DNA from: Candidatus Sordicultor fermentans
Lineage (GTDB): Bacteria; Atribacterota; Atribacteria; Atribacterales; Caldatribacteriaceae
DNA length: 16,636 bases
Reading direction: 5' to 3'
Assembly: GCA_002385475.1 (NCBI GenBank)
Contig: DGDO01000100.1
Location: 1,809-18,444, forward strand
Shown: positions 1-6,218 of the stretch, piece by piece
How the letters are laid out: the number at the start of each line of letters is the position of its first letter
How positions within the stretch are numbered: position 1 is the first letter of the stretch
Translations under genes and position numbers: made by a program
Notes under the pieces: generated by a model
What the model was told of the DNA's origin: nothing
Databases searched by the model: none
Seen by the model: only the letters and a program-made list of their open reading frames with translations

Positions 1-1080
1 AAGCGAAAAATAAAGTGAGTTCCAGATATCTTTCATTTTTGATAAAAATGTATAGCTAAAATTAGCGAGTGTAAAGCTCCAGTCAACTCCCCATGTTTTG
101 GTAAAAGCCCCGCAGATAACTACTACAAAAATTGAAATGGTTAATAGTGACGCAATGGAAAGAATAACTAATAAGCTATATTTTACAATTGGCGGTGTAG
201 GAGGAGCTTCTAATGTACCTCCTTTGCCAGTTACTGTTTCATATTGCTTGCGGCTAACCCAGTATCTTTGTATGAGGAAGATACCCAGGCTGGGAATTAA
301 AAGAAAAAAACTGACCACAGCAGCCATTGGTAAATTATACATACCAGTAACCTGCATATAAGCTTCTGTTGCCAGAACTCTAAAAGGACCCCCGATGACC
401 ATCGGATTACCAAAATCGCTCAAAGAATACATGGATACCAAAAGAGCTGCACTGGCTATTCCAGGAGTAATTAACGGTAGAGTAATGGTTTTAAATATTC
501 CCCATTCACTTTGTCCCAGATCTCTTGCTGCATATTCCAAAGTGGGATTTATACTTTTTAATACTCCCGAAAGCGTTAAGGCTGCTACTGGATAGTATGC
601 CATAGTTTGAGCAAACCACAATCCTGAAAGACCATAGGCAGAGACATCTAAACCTAATAAGGTGTGAGTGATTAGTCCCTGACGTCCAAAAAGCAAAATT
701 AAGGCTAACCCCGTAACAAAAGGCGGAGATATTAGTGGAAGAATGCTTGTTGCTCTAAAAAATCTTTTGAAAGGGAAATCCTCCCGGGTTAGAGCATAAG
801 CAAAACAAAACCCAATAAGCGTTGAACTAAAAGTTGTTAAAATTGCAAGTAAAACACTATTTTTAAGAATTTTCATATAACGTGTTTCTGTAAAAAATCT
901 TCTCCAGGTTTCCGAAGATGGATAAATAACTATTTTTAACATGGGGTAAATAATAAATAAGAACAAAAATACACTTATAACTGCAATGGCAAAAAGGAGT
1001 GCAGGGTCTTGCAAAATCCCCTTAAGGGTGAACCGTGAAGTGCGTTGCGTTTTCTCTTCGTATTGCAGCTCAACTGACAT
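1..1080 (-). CDS. ABC transporter permease, Fe3+/AfuB (FbpB)-type double-domain, 3' end cut by window edge
   Basis: The minus strand reads open from an ATG at 1080 to the window edge, giving 360 residues with no stop. A strong ribosome site (GGAGGTGA) sits a few bases upstream of the ATG. After a short cytoplasmic N-terminus (MSVELQYEEKTQ) come repeated hydrophobic segments. An EAA loop begins near residue 182 (EYAARDLGQ) and its conserved Leu-Pro follows in the ITLPLITPGI stretch; this loop docks on the ATPase. A second set of membrane segments starts around residue 310, as expected for the fused two-domain permeases of the FbpB/ThiP/AfuB group (usually 500-570 residues), so roughly a third is missing. 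It lies 75 bp downstream of the binding-protein gene and is surely co-transcribed with it. The ATPase gene should lie beyond the window. The substrate cannot be read from the permease. Confidence 0.9.
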   Translation of the reverse strand, partial: MSVELQYEEKTQRTSRFTLKGILQDPALLFAIAVISVFLFLFIIYPMLKIVIYPSSETWRRFFTETRYMKILKNSVLLAILTTFSSTLIGFCFAYALTREDFPFKRFFRATSILPLISPPFVTGLALILLFGRQGLITHTLLGLDVSAYGLSGLWFAQTMAYYPVAALTLSGVLKSINPTLEYAARDLGQSEWGIFKTITLPLITPGIASAALLVSMYSLSDFGNPMVIGGPFRVLATEAYMQVTGMYNLPMAAVVSFFLLIPSLGIFLIQRYWVSRKQYETVTGKGGTLEAPPTPPIVKYSLLVILSIASLLTISIFVVVICGAFTKTWGVDWSFTLANFSYTFLSKMKDIWNSLYFSL

Positions 1081-1114
1081 TACATTCACCTCCATTATTT
1101 AGCTTTATCTCAGT

Positions 1115-1149
1115 TTAAGAGGGGAGGAGAAACTCTTCTCCCCTCTTAA
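1115..1149 (-). promoter_or_regulatory. Intercistronic hairpin between binding-protein and permease genes
   Basis: A perfect 12-bp inverted repeat (arms 1115-1126 and 1138-1149, core AGAGGGGAG/CTCCCCTCT) begins 6 bp after the binding-protein stop. It has no U-tract on the minus strand, so it is more likely an mRNA 3'-end stabiliser or partial attenuator than a full terminator. Such elements commonly keep binding-protein message in excess over permease message; that role is inferred here. Confidence 0.6.
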
Positions 1150-1155
1150 TTTCTT

Positions 1156-2172
1156 TTAATCGAGAAAACGCTTATTCCACTCTTCAACAATACGATCTCT
1201 ATTTTGGCCAGCCCACTCATAGTCATAGTCTATGAGTTGTAACTCAGATATAGGTGTTGCTCCTTCGGGTAATACAACTTTTGGGTGTGTTGCTACACGT
1301 AGACTTATATCCGAATGGAATTGCTGACCATCTACATCCAGTATCCAATCAACAAATTTTTCTGCTGCTTCTGGATTAGGTCCCCCTTTCACAATTGAGA
1401 CAGCACCAACTTCCCAACCAGTGTCTTTGGGGTAAATGAGGGTAAGATCATATCCACTTTGTATAAGTTTCATAACATCGTGCCCAAAAGCAATTCCAAT
1501 TGTACACTCTCCTAGAGCAGCATGTTGTGCTGGAGCAGCGCCAGCGGTAGTATAAAATGAAATATTTTTATGGAGTCCTTCTAGATATTCCCAGGCTTTT
1601 TCTTCGCCTAAGCGGAAGAATTGGGTTGCTACAACTGTATAGGCGGTACCTGAAGCGGCTGGTGAAGCCATCGAGATTTCTCCTTTATAATCGGGATCCA
1701 GGAGGTCTTCCCATGTAGTTGGATATTCTTTATCAGGGTATTTTTCTTTGAATCTAGCATTGTTAATTGCAAAGCCAATGGCTCCGACATAAAAACCACT
1801 CCAATAATATTCAGGGTGGTAGAAAGCAGGGTCTATGTCTTTGAGAACAGGAGATTGGTAAGGTCTAAGTATCTCTTCGCCTATTAATGATTCGTGAGTC
1901 TCCGCGGAGCCACCAAAAAAAACGTCTGCCATTGGATGGTCTTTCTCTGCTATTAGTCTTGCAGCAACGGCTCCTGCGCTTAAGCGAATGAACTCTGCTT
2001 TAATTCCAGTTTCTTGAGAAAACTTGTCGAGAATTCGAGCAATTTCTTCTTCATGGAGTGGGCTATATACAACTAGAGATTCGGATGCATAAGCACTTGC
2101 CGTCACAAAAAGCAATGTTAACATTAACACCGTTATAACCCGTAAGAATGTTTTTCTTGTTAAGCTAATCAT
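1156..2172 (-). CDS. Extracellular solute-binding protein of ABC importer (AfuA/Fbp family)
   Basis: 338 residues. An N-terminal signal peptide (basic MISLTRKTFLR, then a hydrophobic core, probable cleavage after ASAYA near residue 29) exports it. The mature start ESLVVYSPLHEEE is typical of the iron(III)/AfuA-type family: an external ligand is captured and delivered to the membrane permease. Further family marks are a DVFFGGSAET segment, a TWEDLLDPDYKG segment and the AAPAQHAALGE..IGIAFGHD block. The tyrosine pair that binds ferric iron in FbpA-type proteins is not visible in the ligand region; FYTTAGAAPA stands there instead, so a phosphorylated or other organic ligand is at least as likely as iron. 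The start has a GGGAGGA ribosome site. The permease gene follows. iolM lies upstream on the same strand after a 213-bp gap with no clear terminator, so read-through from the iolM promoter is possible. Confidence 0.85.
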   Translation of the reverse strand: MISLTRKTFLRVITVLMLTLLFVTASAYASESLVVYSPLHEEEIARILDKFSQETGIKAEFIRLSAGAVAARLIAEKDHPMADVFFGGSAETHESLIGEEILRPYQSPVLKDIDPAFYHPEYYWSGFYVGAIGFAINNARFKEKYPDKEYPTTWEDLLDPDYKGEISMASPAASGTAYTVVATQFFRLGEEKAWEYLEGLHKNISFYTTAGAAPAQHAALGECTIGIAFGHDVMKLIQSGYDLTLIYPKDTGWEVGAVSIVKGGPNPEAAEKFVDWILDVDGQQFHSDISLRVATHPKVVLPEGATPISELQLIDYDYEWAGQNRDRIVEEWNKRFLD

Positions 2173-2385
2173 TTTATCCTCCCATAAACTAATATTATCC
2201 TTGTTGATAAGATTATTTTAACCACTCTCATCACCTGTTACCATGGAGTGAGCATTCTTTTCCCCTGATTTTTCGAGGGAAATTCCGCCCCTTATGTAAC
2301 CTGTTTTTAAGAACCCTTAGGTATTTTTAATCATGTTTTCTTTTAGGTTTTTACCTCACCTTCCTTTCACTCTATAAAGACTTTC
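2173..2385 (-). promoter_or_regulatory. Leader/upstream region of the binding-protein gene with inverted repeats
   Basis: This 213-bp gene-free stretch separates iolM from the binding-protein gene. Close to the latter is a short inverted repeat TTATC-n6-GATAA (2195-2210) that could be an operator. Further upstream are several weak complementary pairs that could fold the leader RNA: TTTCCC/GGGGAAA around a loop, CACTC/GAGTG, and GTTAC/GTAAC. I do not recognise a known riboswitch class, a convincing -35/-10 pair, a terminator for iolM, or a copy of the GAAA-n4-TTTC operator found elsewhere in the locus. Confidence 0.3.
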
Positions 2386-3573
2386 TTAAGGATTTACTGC
2401 GGTAACTTTTACCAGGTCTTTATCAGTTTGGAGCTGTTTTATGTATTGAGGTATTTCTTCTAAGGAAACTGTTTTAGAAATCATTTTAGTCATATCCATA
2501 CCGGAGGCCATAAGGGAGATAACCCGGGGGAAATTGCCATGTCCAGAATGGCCTTGGGAGCCTACAATCTGAGCTCTTCTGACCTGGAATACTTCAGCAG
2601 TTAGAGGAATTTTCACATCAGCTCGGGCTACTACTACCACTGTGGAGTTAATACCTCGAGCTCTCCATATAGTTTCTTCCAAATCTTTCCAGATTATTTG
2701 GGGAACACCAGTAGCTTCTAAGTAAAGTTTTGCTCCCATTCCTCCGGTATAGTCGAGAATAGCTTCAGTTACATTTTCCTCTTGGGGGTTAATGTTAATA
2801 TCCACTCCTAATTCTTTAGCCATATTTCTTCTTACTTCTGAAGGTTCGGAAAGGATTACTCTTGCTCCTCCTGCTTTTTTAAGAATAGCGCAGGCAGCTA
2901 ATCCGATAGGACCTCCTCCAAAAATTACTACATTATCTCCTGGTCTAATTCCTCCTCCTCGCTCAATAACTGCGTTATAGGCTACAGAGGTTGGTTCAGC
3001 TAAGCTTCCAGCTAAGAAAAGTTTTTCCCCAGGGTAGTCTTTTTCTAGCTCTTTTAAACTCCACAAGTATTTAGCATCTACTACTATGTATTCTGCAAAA
3101 GCCCCATCTACATCAAATCCTAATTCATGAAGATTCTCACAGTGGTTAGGAAAGCCATCAGCACAATGGCGACAATAGCCGCACCATAGCATCTCTTCTG
3201 AGGTTACTGGTTCTCCTGCCTCAAAAGGTTGGTTATTTCTACGATTTATGGCTTCAGGTCCTGCTTCTACTACCTCTCCAGAAAACTCATGGCCTAAAGT
3301 TGCAGGAAACCCAGTAAGCCCAGGATAGAAAATGTAACCATTCTCATCGGCCTGAGCCATGTGAACATCACTTCCGCATATTCCACAAGCTCGGACTTTT
3401 ATGAGGACTTCAGTAGGTTTTTGGATCACGGGCTGAGGAACTTCTTCTACCTTTACCTCCGGATATCTCCAAACTTTGCTACCTAACCAGGTAATTTTTC
3501 CCTCTACATCCTTGGGACCAATTTTAAAGTCTGGTTTAGGGCTCCATTGGGCGTGCAGTCTTACTGCTTTCAT
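2386..3573 (-). CDS. iolM: Scyllo-inosose 3-dehydrogenase (zinc-dependent, MDR family)
   Basis: 395 residues, the length I recall for the Thermotoga maritima enzyme TM0412, which the sequence resembles from end to end (MKAVRLHA, GSKVWRYPEV, FQVRRAQIVGSQGHSGHG). That enzyme oxidises scyllo-inosose with NAD+ to a diketo-inositol in a hydrolytic inositol pathway in the cytoplasm. Visible motifs are the catalytic zinc Cys66 in CGICGSDVH with His95-Glu96 (GHEFSGEVVEAG), four structural-zinc cysteines at 131, 134, 137 and 145, and the NAD-binding loop FGGGPIGLAA near 218-227. The start is supported by an AAAAGGAGG ribosome site. Its promoter has an operator lying over the expected transcription start. 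The specific substrate is inferred from recalled similarity; a related polyol dehydrogenase is the alternative. Confidence 0.85.
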   Translation of the reverse strand: MKAVRLHAQWSPKPDFKIGPKDVEGKITWLGSKVWRYPEVKVEEVPQPVIQKPTEVLIKVRACGICGSDVHMAQADENGYIFYPGLTGFPATLGHEFSGEVVEAGPEAINRRNNQPFEAGEPVTSEEMLWCGYCRHCADGFPNHCENLHELGFDVDGAFAEYIVVDAKYLWSLKELEKDYPGEKLFLAGSLAEPTSVAYNAVIERGGGIRPGDNVVIFGGGPIGLAACAILKKAGGARVILSEPSEVRRNMAKELGVDININPQEENVTEAILDYTGGMGAKLYLEATGVPQIIWKDLEETIWRARGINSTVVVVARADVKIPLTAEVFQVRRAQIVGSQGHSGHGNFPRVISLMASGMDMTKMISKTVSLEEIPQYIKQLQTDKDLVKVTAVNP

Positions 3574-3604
3574 AACGCATCCTCCTTTTAAGCAGGCAAT
3601 TTAT

Positions 3605-3616
3605 GAAACTGGTTTT
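3605..3616 (-). promoter_or_regulatory. Putative LacI-family operator at the iolM promoter
   Basis: GAAACTGGTTTT (plus strand) is an imperfect palindrome directly after the -10 box, covering the expected transcription start. It matches three other sites in the locus (GAAAGCGGTTTC, GAGAACGGTTTC and an identical copy at 6041-6052). The form fits LacI-family operators, and occupancy would block transcription start. The regulator at 6219 is the obvious binder. Confidence 0.7.
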
Positions 3617-3645
3617 AGAATAAAGTAATTTTAATTGTTTGTCAA
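3617..3645 (-). promoter_or_regulatory. Sigma-70-type promoter of iolM
   Basis: On the minus strand there is a perfect -35 TTGACA (3645-3640), a 17-bp spacer and -10 TATTCT (3622-3617). The 5' leader would be roughly 35-40 nt, ending in AAAAGGAGG before the iolM ATG. Confidence 0.8.
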
Positions 3646-3720
3646 GAGCAAAGTGCCGAATTTGACAGATGGCTCTAACAGACAGGTTGAATCTAAAACA
3701 ATCTTTTTTTCTCAGATTAT

Positions 3721-3749
3721 TTGCTAAGCTCTACAGATTATTGTAAAAT
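3721..3749 (+). promoter_or_regulatory. Candidate promoter of the PfkB kinase gene
   Basis: TTGCTA (3721-3726), a 17-bp spacer and TAAAAT (3744-3749) form a reasonable sigma-70 promoter. The operator-like palindrome starts 13 bp after the -10 box. About 100 nt of untranslated leader follows before the GTG start. Confidence 0.5.
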
Positions 3750-3762
3750 AACTTCACAATTA

Positions 3763-3774
3763 GAAAGCGGTTTC
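3763..3774 (+). promoter_or_regulatory. Putative LacI-family operator before the PfkB kinase gene
   Basis: GAAAGCGGTTTC is a near-palindrome with perfect GAAA/TTTC outer arms, sharing the GGTTT half with the other three sites in the locus. It lies just downstream of the expected transcription start. With the iolM operator, this 300-bp divergent region holds two repressor sites, one for each direction. Confidence 0.65.
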
Positions 3775-3888
3775 GAAGAAGAAGAAGAGAAAAAATGATG
3801 CTGGAAATACGAAAAAATTTATGAAAATGGCTTGTAGTGACTATGTAAACCATGTTGCTTTTAAGCCAGTAATATGGAGGAAGAGAAA

Positions 3889-4782
3889 GTGGACGTTAAA
3901 AAATACGATATCTTTATTATCGGTCACGTATCTTTAGACGAAAACGTTTATCATGATCAAGCTGAAAGGATATATGGTGGAGCTGTGTTATATGCTGCTT
4001 GCGCAGCTGCAACTGGGCAGAGTAAAATAGGAATATTAACAAAATCGTCTGAGGATGACGAGAAAATAGCTAGTTTATTCAACATTCCTAAAGAGGATAT
4101 TTATCATATAAAATCAGGCAAAACTACATCTATTAGAAACGAGTATTTGACTGAAGACAGGGAAAATAGAGTATCTACTGTTTTAAGTGTGGCTGATCCA
4201 TTTAGAATGGAGGAAATACCACCCAATGTAGATGCTAATATATACTATCTGGCAGGATTAATTCAGGGAGACTTTGAATATGATTTAATAAAAAGTTTTT
4301 CAAAGAAGGAGGAGGTAGCGGTAGATGCCCAGGGTTTATTGCGCAAAAGTAAGAATGGGCATATGTTTTATGAAGATTGGGACAAAAAATATGAGTATTT
4401 GCCATATATTAATTTTTTGAAAACTGATGCAAATGAATCTAGAATAATGACTGGCATAGAAAATAGGGAAAAAGCCGCTGAGCTGCTCTGCACCTGGGGG
4501 CCAAAAGAAGTAATGATAACATACAATACTGAGGTATTAGTTTACGATGGTCATCAGTATTACAAAGCTCCGTTTAAGCCGCGAAACCTATCAGGGAGAA
4601 CCGGCAGAGGTGACACTTGTTTCGGCGCCTATATATCCGAAAGGATCCATAGAGAACCTGATGAAGCTCTATATTATGCTGCTGCTTTAACATCGCTCAA
4701 GATGGAAACACCGGGACCATTCAGAGGCACCAGGGAAGATGTATTAAATTATATGAGTAGTTATTACAAAAATTATCTATAG
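3889..4782 (+). CDS. PfkB-family sugar/inositol kinase
   Basis: About 297 residues from the preferred GTG start at 3889. An ATG at 3874 is in frame, but the ribosome site GGAGG (3876-3880) lies inside that extension, 8 bp before the GTG. The protein opens with the ribokinase-fold strand YDIFIIGHVSLDENV, has the glycine-rich substrate loop YGGAVLYAA, an NESRIM motif, and the PfkB signature GRTGRGDTCFGAY with the catalytic Asp near the C-terminal third. Segments such as TTSIRNEY, SVADPF and VDAQGLLR resemble what I recall of Thermotoga TM0415 of the inositol cluster, and archaeal myo-inositol 3-kinases belong to the same broad family. It phosphorylates a hydroxyl of a sugar or cyclitol with ATP; which one is not decidable here. 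Its own promoter carries an operator shared with iolM and lacI. A strong terminator follows. Confidence 0.8.
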   Translation: MDVKKYDIFIIGHVSLDENVYHDQAERIYGGAVLYAACAAATGQSKIGILTKSSEDDEKIASLFNIPKEDIYHIKSGKTTSIRNEYLTEDRENRVSTVLSVADPFRMEEIPPNVDANIYYLAGLIQGDFEYDLIKSFSKKEEVAVDAQGLLRKSKNGHMFYEDWDKKYEYLPYINFLKTDANESRIMTGIENREKAAELLCTWGPKEVMITYNTEVLVYDGHQYYKAPFKPRNLSGRTGRGDTCFGAYISERIHREPDEALYYAAALTSLKMETPGPFRGTREDVLNYMSSYYKNYL

Positions 4783-4802
4783 TATAAATGAAGGTCTGGT
4801 TA

Positions 4803-4848
4803 TCAGCTAAAAGAGGGACGGGCTTCCTCCCGTCCCTCTTTTAGCTGA
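4803..4848. terminator. Bidirectional terminator between convergent genes
   Basis: A perfect 20-bp inverted repeat (arms 4803-4822 and 4829-4848, 6-base loop CTTCCT) with a GAGGGACGGG core fills the space between the kinase stop and the stop of the convergent phosphodiesterase gene, which ends right at its edge. A-rich (left) and T-rich (right) parts within the stem can serve as the U-tract in either direction. Confidence 0.9.
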
Positions 4849-5934
4849 TTATGGGGTATGTTGGGCAATATAAGCTTTGTGCATAAGATATTTTCTCAAT
4901 GTTTCTGGTCTGTTTGTATTTATCATGACATTTGTTAAAGGGCTTTGGATGTCCCAGAACCATTGGTAATCAGGAGAGGCCCAGAAACGCATAAGGTGGC
5001 CATATTCTTTACCAAGGTTATCTGCCTTTTTCATCTGGGAAATCAGGTAATCTGAAACCTTAATTTTTCCATCCTCTATTAATCGATTAGCTAAAGCCCA
5101 TTCATTATCGCGCAAAACCTCATACAGGGTATCCATAGATAGCTCTGGATAATCGCTGACATATTCCTCTATGATATCTTCTTTTGGTACTAAAAAATCG
5201 AAAAATTGGGTAATATCGTTATATGCTATAAGATTGCTACTGATAATTGGCATCCTATGTTTGAAGTTGAGGTATGCATCAGATTTCCAAACTTCAGGGT
5301 CATAGATATTTCCAAATCTCCCATCCGCAGTTGAATAGAAAGTTGACCATTCATCCGGAATATTTTCAGGTTCAGCATTGGTGAATACTGTCACCGGGCC
5401 TTGAGTCACTTTTTTAGTGTCTCGCTCGTAAGTTGTAAAAAGCCCAGGGTAGTTTTTTAGAATGCTTTGGAGAAGATTCCAGGTTTTGTCGGTATCGGTC
5501 TTGAAATCTACGTGAAGCAAGAGGGTTTCTTCAGGTGTGTTATAAATTTTTCCTCCATTTGAGAGATAAATCTCATAGAGAGGATCTAAATACAGATTTT
5601 GGAGGGTTCCTTTCGTTTTATAATCAGAATCTCCTGTAATTTCATCCCAATCATGTGCTACATACAATTCTTTCATAACTCTGGAATTTTCCACGTCATC
5701 AGTGATAGAGAGTTCTATATAATAAACGTCAGCTTCAATACTACCCATCCCATTGTCGATAGCATCTAATAGTGGACGAGCTCTGTAATAATCGTTATGA
5801 GAGTGGGTATTTTTAAAGTAAAATTTTTCTCCTATGGGGATAATCTCCAGTTCTTGACCAAATGCTGTAATTGCAAAAGACATAAACAATAACAATAACA
5901 ACATAATACTAAAGATATTTTTAAAAACTTTCAT
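4849..5934 (-). CDS. Secreted PI-PLC/GDPD-like (AIM6-type) phosphodiesterase
   Basis: 361 residues beginning with a clear signal peptide (MKVFKNIFSIMLLLLLFMSF, likely cleavage near AFG-QE around residue 26), so it acts outside the membrane. The start of the mature protein has NTHSHNDYYRARPLLDAI (His44, His46, Asn47, Asp48), then GSIEADVYYI (Glu67, Asp69) and YVAHD (His94). This is the TIM-barrel phosphodiesterase layout of phosphatidylinositol-specific phospholipase C / glycerophosphodiesterase relatives of the AIM6 type. LLLHVDFKTD near 140-150 is another barrel strand with polar residues. Likely substrates are phosphodiesters such as glycerophosphoinositol or phosphatidylinositol; this is inferred from the fold and from sharing the iolM promoter type. 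No lipid-anchor Cys is seen, so it is probably released or periplasmic. The GTAGTAAAA stretch before its ATG follows an AAGGAGG ribosome site. Confidence 0.75.
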   Translation of the reverse strand: MKVFKNIFSIMLLLLLFMSFAITAFGQELEIIPIGEKFYFKNTHSHNDYYRARPLLDAIDNGMGSIEADVYYIELSITDDVENSRVMKELYVAHDWDEITGDSDYKTKGTLQNLYLDPLYEIYLSNGGKIYNTPEETLLLHVDFKTDTDKTWNLLQSILKNYPGLFTTYERDTKKVTQGPVTVFTNAEPENIPDEWSTFYSTADGRFGNIYDPEVWKSDAYLNFKHRMPIISSNLIAYNDITQFFDFLVPKEDIIEEYVSDYPELSMDTLYEVLRDNEWALANRLIEDGKIKVSDYLISQMKKADNLGKEYGHLMRFWASPDYQWFWDIQSPLTNVMINTNRPETLRKYLMHKAYIAQHTP

Positions 5935-5971
5935 TTTTACTACCTCCTTATAGATTTCACTTGATTAAATA

Positions 5972-6010
5972 CTAAAGCTTTAAAGTAAAAATTGGTTTTA
6001 CTGCTTTCAT
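5972..6010 (-). pseudogene. Relic 12-codon ORF, copied start of an iolM-like gene
   Basis: In the leader of the phosphodiesterase gene an ATG with its own AAAAGGAGG ribosome site encodes MKAVKPIFTLKL and then stops. Its first four codons are identical to those of iolM, and the DNA upstream is the repeat shared with iolM. It looks like the stub left when a duplicated promoter plus gene start was joined to a new gene. A working leader peptide is possible but nothing shows it. Confidence 0.55.
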
Positions 6011-6040
6011 AGTGTGTCCTCCTTTTAAGCGGGTATTTAT

Positions 6041-6052
6041 GAAACTGGTTTT
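6041..6052 (-). promoter_or_regulatory. Putative LacI-family operator at the phosphodiesterase promoter
   Basis: GAAACTGGTTTT, identical to the iolM operator (3605-3616) and placed in the same way, directly after the -10 box at the expected transcription start. Confidence 0.7.
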
Positions 6053-6081
6053 AGAATAAAATAGCTTCATTGGTTTGTCAA
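6053..6081 (-). promoter_or_regulatory. Sigma-70-type promoter of the phosphodiesterase gene
   Basis: TTGACA (6081-6076), 17-bp spacer and TATTCT (6058-6053) on the minus strand, the same boxes and spacing as at iolM. The leader is about 110 nt, long because it contains the relic ORF. Confidence 0.8.
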
Positions 6082-6158
6082 GAGAAAAAACGATAAAAAT
6101 TAAAAAATCTTAATAGATGATTTTTCACTTCAAAGTAAGATTTTATCTGCTGTACACC

Positions 6159-6187
6159 TTGAAAATCTTCTTTAAGCACCTTATAAT
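6159..6187 (+). promoter_or_regulatory. Sigma-70-type promoter of the lacI-family gene and iolO
   Basis: TTGAAA (6159-6164), a 17-bp spacer and a perfect TATAAT (6182-6187). The operator-like site begins 3 bases later, and the regulator ATG is about 30 bp downstream. Confidence 0.8.
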
Positions 6188-6189
6188 AA

Positions 6190-6201
6190 GAGAACGGTTT
6201 C
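6190..6201 (+). promoter_or_regulatory. Putative LacI-family operator (autoregulatory)
   Basis: GAGAACGGTTTC sits directly after the TATAAT box of the regulator's own promoter and shares the GGTTT half with the other three sites. Binding here would make the regulator autorepressing and would also control iolO downstream. Confidence 0.65.
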
Positions 6202-6218
6202 AAAAAGGAAGTGAATAA

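Larger units (their letters stand above)
3561..3652 (-). repeat. Promoter/start-region repeat, copy A (iolM)
   Basis: This segment runs from just upstream of the -35 box through the operator, leader and ribosome site to the first four codons of iolM (ATGAAAGCAGTA). It is nearly matched by 5998-6088. The -35, -10, operator and AAAAGGAGGA sites are identical; differences are in the spacer, in one single-base gap and just before the ATG. It indicates a past segmental duplication or gene conversion. Confidence 0.85.
5998..6088 (-). repeat. Promoter/start-region repeat, copy B (phosphodiesterase gene)
   Basis: Near-copy of 3561-3652 in the same orientation relative to the gene it serves, with identical -35, -10, operator and ribosome-site sequences and the same first four codons. 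It places the secreted phosphodiesterase under the same control as iolM. Confidence 0.85.

Noticed and set aside
98..595. Plus-strand ORFs of 87 and 66 codons over the permease gene
   Set aside because: They are antisense to a clear ABC permease frame with transmembrane segments and an EAA loop.
2173..2385. Known riboswitch (TPP, cobalamin, glycine, fluoride, ZTP considered)
   Set aside because: None of the conserved core sequences of these classes could be matched.
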